NCBI GenBank assembly: GCA_037953745.1
Contig: JBAKBP010013097.1
Location: forward strand, 1-64,000
From: Lithodes maja
Lineage: Eukaryota > Arthropoda > Malacostraca > Decapoda > Lithodidae
DNA: 64,000 bases
Reading direction: 5' to 3'
The notes beneath the pieces were generated by a model. That model made no database searches and was not told the origin of the DNA. It saw nothing but the letters and a program-made list of their open reading frames with translations. Positions 11,701 through 22,670 of this stretch are shown one piece after another. How positions within the stretch are numbered: position 1 is the stretch's first letter; the number at the start of each line of letters is the position of its first letter. The position numbers were made by a program, and so were the translations under genes.

Positions 11701-11752
11701 AGGGGGGTGTTGTTTATATAGTTTTATGAGGGGGGTGTTGTGTATATAGTTT
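8721..11752. repeat. 27-bp minisatellite, about 110 copies, 3 kb
   Basis: The unit contains TATGAGGGGGTGTTGTTTAT with period 27. Copies with six G are 28 bp and shift the frame, breaking the array into several stop-free blocks. A T-to-G variant (GTTATGAGG in place of TTTATGAGG) dominates from about 10685 to 11690, showing local homogenisation. The 9-residue repeats read from it are artefacts of a unit length divisible by three. Confidence 0.95.
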
Positions 11753-11774
11753 TGTTTTATTAGTGTATATATTA

Positions 11775-12060
11775 TTTTGGATTGCTCCCTAGATATCTAT
11801 CAAGCTTTAAAGAACGCCCCCAAGAGCCCCCTTCGAGAGAAATGTGTACATTGTTCGAAAGAAAAATGTTACGGCCAAAGGCCGGTTCTTACTATATTAC
11901 AGGCTCGCTATCGCTCGCCAGGAAAAATATTCGAATCCTCAAAGGCACGAAAGGTCTTACTGTTGAAAAAAAATGGGTTGCAAAGTCTTAAAATCGCCAA
12001 ACTATAAATATTTGGGCTAAACATAAGGGAGGAGGTTAGAAATCCCCATTTGCAAAGGGT
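11775..12060 (-). mobile_element. Degenerate family B element
   Basis: CTCCCTAGATATCTATCAAG, GGCCAAAGGCCGG, CAGGCTCGCTATCGCTCGCC and GGGCTAAACATAAGGGAG follow each other in family B order. The TTAA ends are not recognisable and many positions differ, so this is an older copy. Confidence 0.55.
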
Positions 12061-12190
12061 TATAATAACTAAGTATTACATTCATGACATTTCAACCAGC
12101 GTATAAGTTGTCATGTAATTAACTGGGCTTCTATAACAAATACTAGATACCGGTGTATATATGAATGAACAGGTATTTTTATTATGTTTA

Positions 12191-13533
12191 GTTATCCGTG
12201 TTACCATGATTATTGCATTATGAATACGTATCTACAGAAGTGTTCATTATTATTGCATTATGAATACGTATCGTCAGGAGTGTTCATTATTATTGCATTA
12301 TGAATACGTATCGTCAGGAGTGTTCATTATTATTGCATTATGAATACGTGTCGTCAGGAGTGTTCATTATTATTGCATTATGAATACGTATCTACAGGAG
12401 TGTTCATTATTATTGCATTATGAATACGTATCGTCAGGAGTGTTCATTATTATTGCATTATGAATACGTATCGTCAGGAGTGTTCATTATTATTGCATTA
12501 TGAATACGTATCGTCAGGAGTGTTCATTATTATTGCATTATGAATACGTATCGTCAGGAGTGTTCATTATTATTGCATTATGAATACGTATCGTCAGGAG
12601 TGTTCATTATTATTGCATTATGAATACGTATCGTCAGGAGTGTTCATTATTATTGCATTATGAATACGTATCGTCAGGAGTGTTCATTATTATTGCATTA
12701 TGAATACGTATCGTCAGGAGTGTTCATTATTATTGCATTATGAATACGTATCGTCAGGAGTGTTCATTATTATTGCATTATGAATACGTATCGTCAGGAG
12801 TGTTCATTATTATTGCATTATGAATACGTGTCGTCAGGAGTGTTCATTATTATTGCATTATGAATACGTATCTACAGGAGTGTTCATTATTATTGCATTA
12901 TGAATACGTATCGTCAGGAGTGTTCATTATTATTGTATTATGAATACGTATCGTCAGGAGTGTTCATTATTATTGCATTATGAATACGTATCGTCAGGAG
13001 TGTTCATTATTATTGCATTATGAATACGTATCGTCAGGAGTGTTCATTATTATTGCATTATGAATACGTATCGTCAGGAGTGTTCATTATTATTGCATTA
13101 TGAATACGTATCGTCAGGAGTGTTCATTATTATTGCATTATGAATACGTATCGTCAGGAGTGTTCATTATTATTGCATTATGAATACGTATCGTCAGGAG
13201 TGTTCATTATTATTGCATTATGAATACGTATCGTCAGGAGTGTTCATTATTATTGCATTATGAATACGTATCGTCAGGAGTGTTCATTATTATTGCATTA
13301 TGAATACGTATCGTCAGGAGTGTTCATTATTATTGCATTATGAATACGTATCGTCAGGAGTGTTCATTATTATTGCATTATGAATACGTATCGTCAAGAG
13401 TGTTTATTATTATTGCATTATGAATACGTATCGTCAGGAGTGTTCATTATTATTGCATTATGAATACGTATCGTCAGGAGTGTTCATTATTATTGCATTA
13501 TGAATACGTATCGTCAGGAGTGTTCATTATTAT
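12191..13533. repeat. 40-bp satellite, about 33 copies
   Basis: Units contain TTATTGCATTATGAATACGT and GTCAGGAGTGTTC with period 40 and very little divergence. Rare variants (TACGTG for TACGTA; TCTACAGG for TCGTCAGG) recur together 480 bp apart, at 12345/12391 and 12825/12871, which indicates duplication of a 12-unit block. Confidence 0.95.
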
Positions 13534-13802
13534 TTGTATATCCTTGTTAAAATTTGTCCAGATTGATTTTAGTTAAAGGGTGCACTTCATGTATACAAGA
13601 GGTCCTATTGTACACTGTGTCTGTATCATGATCTATCAATATCTATCCTTTAATTACACAGCCTATCAAATTGCGCAGTAGGGTCAAATTACACATGTGT
13701 GGTGGTGACGCGCACATCGATTATCGCATCGGCCGGGCATCTGTTTTCGTTAATGACGCAGTAACGCTCGTTGGGAGGGGGTGGGGCTTATAGTGTGGCG
13801 GT
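13534..13802. other. Unassigned spacer
   Basis: Mixed sequence following the 40-bp array. No gene or repeat is recognised. Confidence 0.4.
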
Positions 13803-13943
13803 ATCTTCGTTATTGGGGTCATTAGCTCGTGTCGTATTTGAGGACGTAGGTTTACACTCTATTACTGGTTATCATTGGACGAGTTTATGCACTTTAGGAA
13901 GGATCTTATTAGGAGGGAATATTATTATGTATTATTATTATTG

Positions 13944-13987
<44 letters not shown>

Positions 13988-13999
13988 GTAGTATCATTA

Positions 14000-14047
<48 letters not shown>

Positions 14048-14238
14048 TTTTTGTTATTAGTATTAGTAGTAGTGATGTTATTATTGTTATTATTTTATTA
14101 TTATTATTATCTCAAGATATCAAATGGGTAAACACGATCTCGACTGACTCTCTAGTTCACACAAGTTCTTCCTAAACTGAATAGAATCGTCCAACAATAA
14201 CTAGAATAAACTGACAAAACGCGTGATAATCCTCAAGG
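13803..14238. mobile_element. Family D-like TTAA element enlarged by an ATT microsatellite
   Basis: The right part reads TTCTTCCTAAACTGAATAGA, AATCGTCCAACAATAACTAG and CCTCAAGGGGTTAA, matching the D variants at 20483-20788 and 45847-46044. The left part has GGAAGGATCTTATTAGG. A (TTA)n-rich block of about 190 bp (13920-14112) separates the halves. Confidence 0.5.
13920..14112. repeat. (ATT)n microsatellite
   Basis: Mostly perfect ATT triplets with a few interruptions. It lies inside a family D-like element. Confidence 0.9.
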
Positions 14239-14314
14239 GGTTAATATCGTATTTTATGGTCGCATCACTCGGTCCAGTATTTCATTTCCATTTTAATTCG
14301 CGGGTTTCATCTCT

Positions 14315-14852
14315 TTACCCCGTTCAGTACCGGTGACATCCTTTTATTTTTATTCTGGCAATGATTAGACGATTTGTTTTAGGGGAGATCTCCACTTAAG
14401 GGATTTTTTTCTTGACCCCTTTCTCCCTCATGTTTAGCCCCATTGCTTTTGATATTATAAAAACGTTTGCCCCATTAGTTTAGCGATTTTAAGAACTTTC
14501 ACCCCATATTAAGACCTTTCGTGCCATTCAGGTGTAAATTTTATCCTGGCGAGCGATAGCGAGCCTGTAATTTAAGAGGAACCGGCCTTCGGCCGGGACA
14601 TTTTTCTACCGAAAAATTTACAAATATATCTTGAAAGGGACTCAAGGGGGTGTAATTTTAAGCTTGATGGAGGTCTAGGGAACAAACTAAATACCTCCCC
14701 TTAAGCTTGGGAAGGACCTCTGGCAATGATAAAGCTTCAAACTATCTCTACCAACCCGTTGAACTGCCACAGATCCTTCTTAAGCTGCATACTATCGTCT
14801 AAATATAGCTAAACTAAAATATAACCCGCGTCGCTGGTACTCAAAGGGTTAA
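14315..14852. mobile_element. Family D element split by a family B insertion
   Basis: The left D half is TTTACCCCGTTCAGTACCGG to GATTAGACGATTTG. The right half is GCTTGGGAAGGACCTCTGGC to GGTACTCAAAGGGTTAA. Between them sits a whole family B element (14378-14704). Joining the halves at TTAA restores the usual D order. Confidence 0.65.
14378..14704 (+). mobile_element. TTAA element, family B, nested in family D
   Basis: It ends CCTCCCCTTAA. The left end is TTTAGGGGAGATCTCCACTT, one change from TTAA. The core GGCGAGCGATAGCGAGCC and the hairpins GGCCTTCGGCC and TTTTTC-TACC-GAAAAA are intact. Confidence 0.7.
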
Positions 14853-14899
14853 ATATTCTTCTTAGCTTCTTCATTATTACTGTATTATATATATTTTTG

Positions 14900-15046
14900 T
14901 CATTCTGGGTAACATGACAATTTTACTCGACTCAAGAAGGACCTCGAGGACTTATTAAGGTGTATGAACCGTCTCAATTGACGCTCTGAATCCCACAAGT
15001 CCTTCCTAAGCTGATACAAAGTGTTATTGTATGGAAGGGGTTGACA
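14900..15046. mobile_element. Degenerate family D-like element
   Basis: AAGAAGGACCTCGAGGACTT, CCACAAGTCCTTCCTAAGCT and GGAAGGGGTTGAC follow D order, but the ends are not clean. Confidence 0.4.
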
Positions 15047-15261
15047 AAATCGTATTACTGTTTGCCTGTTGGCCATTCATATAGGTGATTCGATATTCAC
15101 CTCCTATTTGCTAATCACTTCCTTTAGGTTCCAAATTATTTTTTTTTTTTTAACTTTAGCATTTTCCATCCTAGTTCGCCAGTCTCCCAAGATTCTTAAT
15201 TTTTCATCCTTAAATTCGTAATAGATTTTTGTGTTTCCCATAATTTCCAACTCTTTTTCTT

Positions 15262-15264
<3 letters not shown>

Positions 15265-15356
<92 letters not shown>
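15265..15356. repeat. (TC)n microsatellite
   Basis: About 45 uninterrupted TC dinucleotides. Ser-Leu and Arg-Glu frames here are artefacts. Confidence 0.97.
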
Positions 15357-15357
<1 letters not shown>

Positions 15358-15707
15358 TATTTTTCTGGTTCTCATCATCGACACCTATATTTCTCTTTTT
15401 TTGCGAATGTCACTTTTCGTATGCATTGTTTGCTCGTTAATCCTTTTCTCGTTTATTATTTTATCTTTATGTTCTCTTACTTATATGGTTTCTTTGTTTC
15501 TTCCCTTTCCTCCCTTTCCTCCTTTACTCTCTTTTCTTCTTATACATTTACCTCTGATAAATTCTAGATATCCATACACACATATATTTTTGTTTATTAT
15601 ACAATCCTTTTTCTTACCTTTCCATGCTAACTTAACTTGTCCTATTTTCCTGTGTGTCTGTTTGTTTTCCTCTGTGGTATGGCATTTGCTATGAAATTGT
15701 CCTACCT

Positions 15708-15710
<3 letters not shown>

Positions 15711-15769
<59 letters not shown>

Positions 15770-15812
15770 TATATATACTGTATATATGTACAGTATATAC
15801 TGTATATATAAT
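15711..15812. repeat. (TA)n microsatellite with palindromic TACTGTATATA end
   Basis: About 30 TA units are followed by TATACTGTATATATGTACAG and a second TACTGTATATA. Confidence 0.9.
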
Positions 15813-15894
15813 TTTATTGCTCTATTGTTTTGTTTTCCATTTGTATTGTTTTCATATTTTCCCTTAGTGTCATATTTTTATTATTTGTTTTTCT

Positions 15895-17500
15895 TTGCCA
15901 TTTCCCCCTACTTATTGTTCCTCCTTTCCTTCTATTCCTGCCTTCCTACCTGTCTCTCCTCTTCCTTTTATTTCCTTCGTTCCCCTTTTCCTTTATCTCT
16001 GTCTTTCTACCTTACTCTTTCTCTCCTATGTTCCCTTTTTCCTTCTATTCCTGCCGTTCTACCATTGTCATTCTTTCATTTGTTCCCCTTTTCCTTCTAT
16101 TCCTGTCTTTCTATATTTTTATTTCCTCCTTGTCTTTCCTTTCTTCCTCTCTTCCTTCTTTCCTGTCTTTCTACCTCTCTCTTCTCTTCTTTTCTTCCCC
16201 TGTTCCTTCTATACCCGTCTTTCTCTTTCTTTCCTGTTTTCCCTTGTCCTTATAGTCCAGTCTTTCTATCTGTGTATGTCCTTGTCTTTCCTTTCTTCCT
16301 CTTTTCCTTCTTTCCTTCCTGTCTTCTACCTTTCTCTCCCCTTCCTTTTTTCCCCTTGTCCTTCTATTCCTGTCTTTCTCTTGCTTTGTTTCTCCTTTGT
16401 CCTTCTATTCCTGTCTTTCTCTTGCTTTGTTTCTCCCTTGTCCTTCTATTCCTGTCTTTCTCTTGCTTTGTTTCTCCCTTGTCCTTCTATTCCTGTCTTT
16501 CTCTCTTTCTCTCTTTCTTTGTTTCTCCCTTGTCCTTCTATTCCCGTCTTTCTCTCTTTCTTTGTTTCTCCCTTGCCCTTCTATTCCTGTCTTTCTCTTT
16601 CTTTGTTTCTCCCTTGTCCTTCTATTCCTGTCTTTCTCTCTTTCTCCCTTGTCCTTCTATTCCCGTCTTTCTCTCTTTCTTTGTTTCTCCCTTGTCCTTC
16701 TATTCCTGTCTTTCTCTCTTTATTTGTTTCCCTTGTCCTTCTATTCCTGTCTTTCTCTTTATTTGTTTCTCCCTTGTCCTTCTATTCCTGTCTTTCTCTC
16801 TTTATTTGTTTCCCTTGTCCTTCTATTCCTGTCTTTCTCTCTTTATTTGTTTCCCTTGTCCTTCTATTCCTGTCTTTCTCTCTTTATTTGTTTCCCTTGT
16901 CCTTCTATTTCTTTGTTTTCACTTGTCCTTCTATTCCTGTCTTTCTCTCTTTCTTTGTTTTTCCCTTGTCCTTCTATTCCTGTCTTTCTCTCTCTCTTTG
17001 TTTCTCCCTTGTCCGTCTATTCCTGTCTTTCGCTCTTTGTTTCTCCCTTGTCTGTCTATTCCTGTCTTTCTCTCGTTCTTTGTTTCTCCCTTGTCCTTCT
17101 ATTCCTGTCTTTCTCTCTTTCTTTGTTTCTCCCTTGTCCTTCTATTCCCGTCTTTCTCTTTCTTTGTTTCTCCCTTGTCCGTCTATTCCTGCCTTTCTCT
17201 GTTTTTCCTTTTTTCTCTTGTCCTTCTATTCCTGCCTTTCTACTTTTCCTTCCCCTTCCTTTCTTCCCAATTACTTCTATTCATGTATATCTCTTTCTTT
17301 CCTTTTGTTTCCCTTGTCCTCCTATTCCTATCATTATCTTTCTTTCCATCTTTCCCCTTCTCCTTCTATTCCTGCCTTTCTGCTTTTCATTCCCCTTCCT
17401 TTGTTCCCCTATTCCTTCTATTCCTGTTTGTCCATTCTTCCCTTCCCTTCCCTTCCCTTCCCTTCCCTTCCCTTCCCTTCCCTTCCCTTCCCCCTTTAAA
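15895..17500. repeat. 1.6 kb polypyrimidine block with degenerate tandem units
   Basis: The plus strand is overwhelmingly C and T. Units around CCTTGTCCTTCTATTCCTGT plus a CTTTCTCTCTTT spacer of variable length repeat many times, most regularly from 16340 to 17220. A (CCCTT)n tract closes it at about 17438-17491. Open frames of several hundred codons (Phe/Leu/Ser/Pro only) exist in all three plus frames because stop codons need purines. No protein is inferred. Confidence 0.9.
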
Positions 17501-17568
17501 CTTACACACCCAAACTGGCTTTACCTTTAAACCGGCTCAGCTAATTCCCGTGTATCGACTTAGTGGCT

Positions 17569-17904
17569 TTAAGGGGAGGTATTTAGTTTGTTCCCTACGT
17601 TTTCATCAAGCTTTAAATTACACCCCCTAGACCTCCTTTCAAGATATATTTGTACATTTTTCGATAGAAAAATGTCCCGGCCGGAGGCCGGTTGCTCTTA
17701 AATTACAGGCTCGCTATCGCTCGCCAGGAAAAAATCGACACCTTAATGGCACGAAAAGTCTTAAAATTGACATAAATGGGGCAAAATTTCTTAAAATGTC
17801 AAAACTGCTAGGGCGAACGTCTTAAAATCTCAAAAGCAATGGGGCTAAAAATGAGGGAGAAACGGGTCCAGAAACAAATCCCTCGAGTGGAAATCTCTCC
17901 TTAA
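17569..17904 (-). mobile_element. TTAA element, family B
   Basis: TTAA bounds both ends (TTAAGGGGAGGTATTTAG and TCTCTCCTTAA). The core reads GGCTCGCTATCGCTCGCC, with GGCCGGAGGCCGG and ACATTTTTC-GATA-GAAAAATGT hairpins. Confidence 0.75.
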
Positions 17905-18420
17905 CTCGGGCTTTGGTTGTCTGCCCGTGTTTATGGTTGTTTTTGTGCCTGTGTACCTAGTTGTGTGTTTATCTGTCGATTTTGTTTCTGTTTATGTTTG
18001 CATTTGTGTATGTATACTTGGCTGTGTGTTTATTTGTGTATGTGTAAAGTGTATTTGTTTGTCCATGTTTGTCTTTGTCTTATATTTGTTTGTGTTTTTG
18101 CGTGTGTGTGTGTGTGTCGGTTTTGTTTGTATTGTTTCTTTGTTTATATATATTTGTATTTGTATCTGTTTACTTGTCTGTGTGGTTATCTGTGCATGTG
18201 TAAGTGTATTTGTTTGTCTTGGTTTATAAATGTATGTTTGTCTTTGTCTGTATACATGTCTGTGTGTTTGTTTAGCTGTGTATATGTAAAGTGTATTTGT
18301 CTGTAGTTTCCTGCGATCTGTGTCTACATGTGTTTACCAAGTTCGCTTTACTGTCAAATATGCTTGTGTATATTTAGCTTGTTTGTCTGTCTGTGTCTGT
18401 CTGTCTGTCTGTCTGAGTCT
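17905..18420. repeat. TGT-rich degenerate simple sequence
   Basis: Irregular repeats of TGTGTTTGTTTGTCTTTG type, including (TG)n and (CTGT)n tracts. Cys/Val-rich frames through it are low-complexity artefacts. Confidence 0.75.
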
Positions 18421-19447
18421 CTCTCTGTTCCAAATAGGTTGACCAGACATCGTTTACTCTGACCTATGTAACTCGAAAAGGGCTAGAGCAAATGGGTTGT
18501 AACTTTCCACACCTTGACTCTGAATATATCACTCACTCACTCACTCACTCACTCACTCTATTTCACTCTCTATTTCACGGTCTCTCTCTATTTCTCTCAC
18601 TCACTCACTCACTCTCTCATATGACTTGTGTACTACCGGTATCTGTTTGGCTGACATCCCGGTTGAGAATAGTTGTTTCCCTTCAATTAATAGTTGTTCA
18701 TATCTAACTTTATTTGAAATATATTAAACACCTGTTCTGTGAATTACACTGTGTTGCTGAGCAGTTTTACTATTTGTATTTCGTTAATGTTTGTGTCGCT
18801 ATTGATTGCGTTTGTTGTGTGGGATTTAAAAGTAGTTATTCCTAAGTTGTGTTTTGTTCCCTAAGTTCCTAACCCACTATTTCAGTTGTGTATTTTAGTG
18901 TTGTGGTTTATAGTTCATGTACTCAAATTTGACAATTATAGATGGGTTATTCTGGTTATGATGATGATTAATGCTACTCTGACACACTTGATATTTGTCA
19001 ATGGATTATATATAATTTAGTACGCTTATTACCATTTTTTTTTTTTTTTTTTTTTTTTTTTAAGCTTCCCTAACCAATTTAATCTTTCCTAGTCATTATA
19101 ACCTATGTGATTTAGGTTGCCTATGTTTTTTTTCCTAAACAGACTACTGTTATTTATTCCTAATCCGTAATTTATATTGATTTACTCATTTCTTAACCTG
19201 TCTTCTATTACCTACCATATCTGCTTATGATCTATTACTAATTTAGCTATTACTTCTTTTATCTCCCTTTATCAGCCATGTGTATATTACAGTATGTTAG
19301 CTTTCAATCTACTCAGCCAGATACTGTATGTGTAAGCTATTTACCAGATATTTGTAAACTTTAGTGCTATTGATGATAACCCTCTATTGTGCTTTATAAA
19401 CAAGTGTGTGTTGCTTTGTGTCATATTGTTTTGTTGGACCTTATTTA
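18421..19447. other. Spacer with CACT runs and poly-T
   Basis: (CACT)n lies at about 18532-18558 and 18597-18615, and a run of about 30 T at 19037-19072. The rest is AT-rich without a supported gene. Confidence 0.5.
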
Positions 19448-19832
19448 CTTGATTCTGTGTCTTGTTTGTTCTGTGTCTTGTTTGACCTGTGTCTTGTTTG
19501 TTCTGTGACTTGTTTGACCTGTGTCTTGTTTGTTCTGTGTCTTGTTTGTTCTGTGACTTGTTTGTTGTGTGTCTTGTTTGTTCATTGTCTTGTTTGTTAA
19601 TTTTCTTGTTTGTTCTGTGTCTTGTTTGTTCATTGTCTTGTTTGTTCTGTGTCTTGTTTGTTCTGCGTCTTGTTTGTTCTGTGTCTTGTTTGTTCATTAT
19701 CTTGTTTGTTCTGTGTCTTGTTTGTTCATTGTCTTGTTTGTTCTGTGTCTTGTTTGTTCATTGTCTTGTTTGTTCATTGTCTTGTTTGTTTTGTGTCTTT
19801 TTTGTTCATTGTCTTGTTTGTCCTGTGTCTTG
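19448..19832. repeat. 18-bp degenerate minisatellite
   Basis: Units of TCTTGTTTGTTCTGTG type alternate with TTGTTTGTTCATTG; about 21 copies. Cys-rich plus-strand frames and Gln/Asn/Thr-rich minus-strand frames are repeat artefacts. Confidence 0.85.
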
Positions 19833-19839
19833 TTTAACT

Positions 19840-20155
19840 TTATATCTAACCTCTGCCCTTATATCTGTTAACTTGATATCTAACCTTTGCCCTTATATTT
19901 GTTAACTTAACTTGATATCTAATCTTCGCCCTTATATATGTTAACTTAACTTCATATCTACCTTTGCCCTTATCTGTTAATTGGACTTGATATCTAACCT
20001 TTGCCCTTATATCTTAACTATTTGATATCTAACCTTTGCCCTTATCTGTTAACTGGACTTGATATCTAACCTTTGCCCTTATCTGTTAACTTGACTTGAT
20101 ATATTAAATTATCCCTTATTAACTTTACTTCATATCTAACCTTTACCCTGATATC
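19840..20155. repeat. Degenerate tandem repeat, about 35 bp
   Basis: GATATCTAACCTTTGCCCTT recurs about nine times with variable TGTTAACTTGACTT spacers. Confidence 0.75.
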
Positions 20156-20212
20156 TCAAGTGTGATTGCTCAGTGGGTGTCTGTATGTAATGTTGATTCT
20201 TGTCTACCTTGT

Positions 20213-20423
20213 TTAACCCCTTGAGGACTATGATGCATTTTGACTGTATGTATTGGCTATTTTTAGACGATTGTATGCCGTTCAGGAAGGAGCTCTGGGA
20301 ATTTAAAGGGACCAAACCCACTCAATAATGCCTCTGACTCCTGCAGATCCTTCCTAAGATGAATCAAACCGTGGAATGATAGCCAACATATATTGCTAAA
20401 ACACGGCACGATGACGTAATGTT
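20213..20423. mobile_element. Family D-like TTAA element
   Basis: It begins TTAACCCCTTGAGGACTATG. It contains TTAGACGATTGTATGCCG, GGAAGGAGCTCTGG and GATCCTTCCTAAGATGAATC, and ends near ACGATGACGTAATG without a clear TTAA. Confidence 0.5.
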
Positions 20424-20482
20424 CATTCTAGCTACCAACAGAAGATTTTCTTTAGTATATAATCTACCTCTAGAGCTCAGAG

Positions 20483-20788
20483 GGGTAAATACGATCTCCA
20501 TAAACCCTCTGAATAACTTAGGTTCTACTTAACCCCTACAGTACCGGTGACGTCCTTGTATTTATATTGTGGCAACTATTAGACGATTGTATTTAGATTA
20601 GGAAGGACCTCTGTCAACAATAAGGCTTGAAACGACCTCAACCAACCCTTTTAACTACCGCAGATTCTTCCTAAGCTGCACAATATCGTCTAAATAAAAG
20701 ATAACACACGTCGCTGGTACTCAAAGGGTTAAACTGCATGAAATCGTCTATTTTTTAGGAAAAACACGTCATAGTGCTGAAGGGGTTA
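20483..20788. mobile_element. Family D-like element split by another D element
   Basis: The outer left part is GGTAAATACGATCTCCATAA to GGTTCTAC. The outer right part is ACTGCATGAAATCGTCTATT to GAAGGGGTTAA. A complete D element (20529-20732) sits between them at a TTAA. Confidence 0.5.
20529..20732. mobile_element. TTAA element, family D, complete, nested
   Basis: TTAACCCCTACAGTACCGGT at the left is inverted as GCTGGTACTCAAAGGGTTAA at the right. It is 204 bp, palindromic, with GACGATTGTATTTAGATTAG and CACAATATCGTCTAAAT inside. Confidence 0.65.
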
Positions 20789-21395
20789 ATTTGTCTTGAT
20801 TTCTAACGTTCGTCCTGCTATCTGACCAAGTGTGACTCGTCAGTGTCTTGTTTGGTTTACTGTCTTGTGTAGCTTGTTTATCTTGACTTGTTTGGTTTTC
20901 TATCTTGTTTGTCTTGATCTAACCGTTCTCTGTTGTTTATCTTGACTTATCCGTTTTCTATCTTGTTTATCTTGATTTAACTTCCTGTCCTACCCCCACC
21001 CCCTTTAAACCTCTCCTATTATTACCTATGTGAATTATTATACCTATCTCGTGTACATTCTTCTCTATGCTAATCTATTCATTGATCAATTAGGTCATTT
21101 AGTGAGTGTATTGTTCTATATTTACATTTATTGTTTCTCATTCAGTAACCCTATCCTTGCTTTTGTGAGACGTATTCCGCGTTTCATTTATAACCAGTAA
21201 TTTACCTCTTTAGTAATCTGAATAGGTACTGATGAATTATACACAGTTATTTTGTATCAGTTATCAAGGCTCATCTCTACCGTATTGATGAATGATTTAT
21301 ACGATTTAGTTATTTTGTGTATTAGTTATCAATACGCATGTTCACCCTATTGATGAGCTCTTCCATTTACTCTTGATATGTGTGACTGATACCCT
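20789..21395. other. Spacer with short TTGTTTATCTTGACT repeats
   Basis: A few degenerate copies of CTTGTTTATCTTGACTTG occur at 20836-20980. The rest is AT-rich without a supported feature. Confidence 0.4.
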
Positions 21396-21545
21396 TTCTC
21401 CTCTTCTATGTACCCTTTCTCCTCTTCCATGTACTCTTTCTCCTCTTCTATGTACCCTTTCTCCTCTTCCATGTACTCTTTCTCCTCTTCCATGTACTCT
21501 TTCTCCTCTTCCATGTACTCTTTCTCCTCTTCCATGTACTCTTTG
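21396..21545. repeat. 21-bp minisatellite, about 7 copies
   Basis: Units of CTTTCTCCTCTTCCATGTAC type. Minus-strand repeats of seven residues are artefacts. Confidence 0.9.
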
Positions 21546-21675
21546 TTTCATTATTGTTTTCCTTGGGGGGGGGGGGGGCAGGATTCGGTGACCAAGCTGC
21601 TGCCACTCTGCTGCCACTCTGCTTATAATATCTTCTGTGTCCCGTCCAATATATATCCTTGTGTGGCTATGGTCC

Positions 21676-22049
21676 TTAAGGGAGCTCACCTCGCTTTTTT
21701 TCTCTTTCTTTCCCTCTCTTTTTTGCTTGTATTCATTCGGTCCCATTCAGCCTACTGTGTTAAGACGTTTACCCCCATCCAGGTGTCAATATTTTCCTGG
21801 CGAGCGGTAGCGAGCCAGCATATATATATTTTTGTTTTGACATCAATCTAAATTTGTACATTTTTCGATAGAAAAATGTCTCCGGCGAAGCCGGATTTCT
21901 CCATACAATGCTGGCTCGCTATCGCTCGCCAGGAAGAGATCGACACCTGGATGGGGATAAATGTCTTAAAACAGTTGGCTGAATGGGGCCGAATGGATAC
22001 AAGCCAGGGAAAGAGAGAAAGATAAAACAAACGTTGGTGACCCCCTTAA
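21676..22049 (-). mobile_element. TTAA element, family A, complete
   Basis: TTAAGGGAGCTCACCTCGC at the left and GGTGACCCCCTTAA at the right. The long imperfect inverted repeat, CTCCGGCGAAGCCGG hairpin and ATATATAT tract are all present. Confidence 0.75.
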
Positions 22050-22104
22050 TAAAACTCCAGGTCCCATTTCCAGATCCTCCCCTGCTTTTCCATATCATTT
22101 CTCT

Positions 22105-22515
22105 TTAAGGGGGTAGTACTCTCTTTTTATGGACCCCCTTCTCCCTCATGTTTAGTGTATCAGTTTTGAGGTTTTAAGACGTTCGTTTCGTTAGTTTGGC
22201 GATTTTGAGACCTTTCGCCCCATTTGTTGTCAATATTAAGATCTTTCGTACCCTTTGGGTGTCGATTTTTTCTTGGCGAGCGATAGCGAGGCTCTAATTT
22301 TAGAAGGAACCTGCCTTAGGCCGGAACATTTTTTCTACCGTAAAATGTACAAATTTATCTTGAAAGACGGTCTAAGCCTTAGACCGTCTTTCAAGATAAA
22401 GACTCTAAGGGGTGTTTTTCTAAGCTTGATGGAGGTCTAGCGAGGAAACTCAACAAATATATTAATACATAAATATATAGACCACAAATCAAGCACTATA
22501 AGTATACCCCCTTAA
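22105..22515 (+). mobile_element. TTAA element, family C, with new internal palindrome
   Basis: TTAAGGGGGTAGTACTCTC at the left and AGTATACCCCCTTAA at the right. Compared with 6131-6502 it gained a perfect palindrome at 22354-22400: two 23-bp arms around one base, beginning TTTATCTTGAAAGACGG. Frames through it are not coding. Confidence 0.65.
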
Positions 22516-22670
22516 TTCCTTGACCATACTGTATTAATATTTGTCATGTATTGCTATTGACTGTCCCACTTGTCTTCTGTGTTATTGTTATTTGTGATTA
22601 ATGTTCTCCTTTTCCAAATAACCCATCCCATTTATTCATATTTTTATAATAATTGTCCTTTTAACCCCTT

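Noticed and set aside
8787..11721. Repeat protein MRGCCLYSF in several open frames
   Set aside because: It is the translation of a 27-bp minisatellite. Frames end wherever a sixth G occurs, as expected for non-coding DNA.
13771..14175. A 134-codon Ile-rich frame
   Set aside because: Most of it is the ATT microsatellite inside a family D-like element.
15654..17630. A 658-codon Phe/Leu/Ser/Pro-rich frame resembling a membrane protein
   Set aside because: It lies in a polypyrimidine block where stops cannot occur; the other two plus frames are also open and equally low in complexity.
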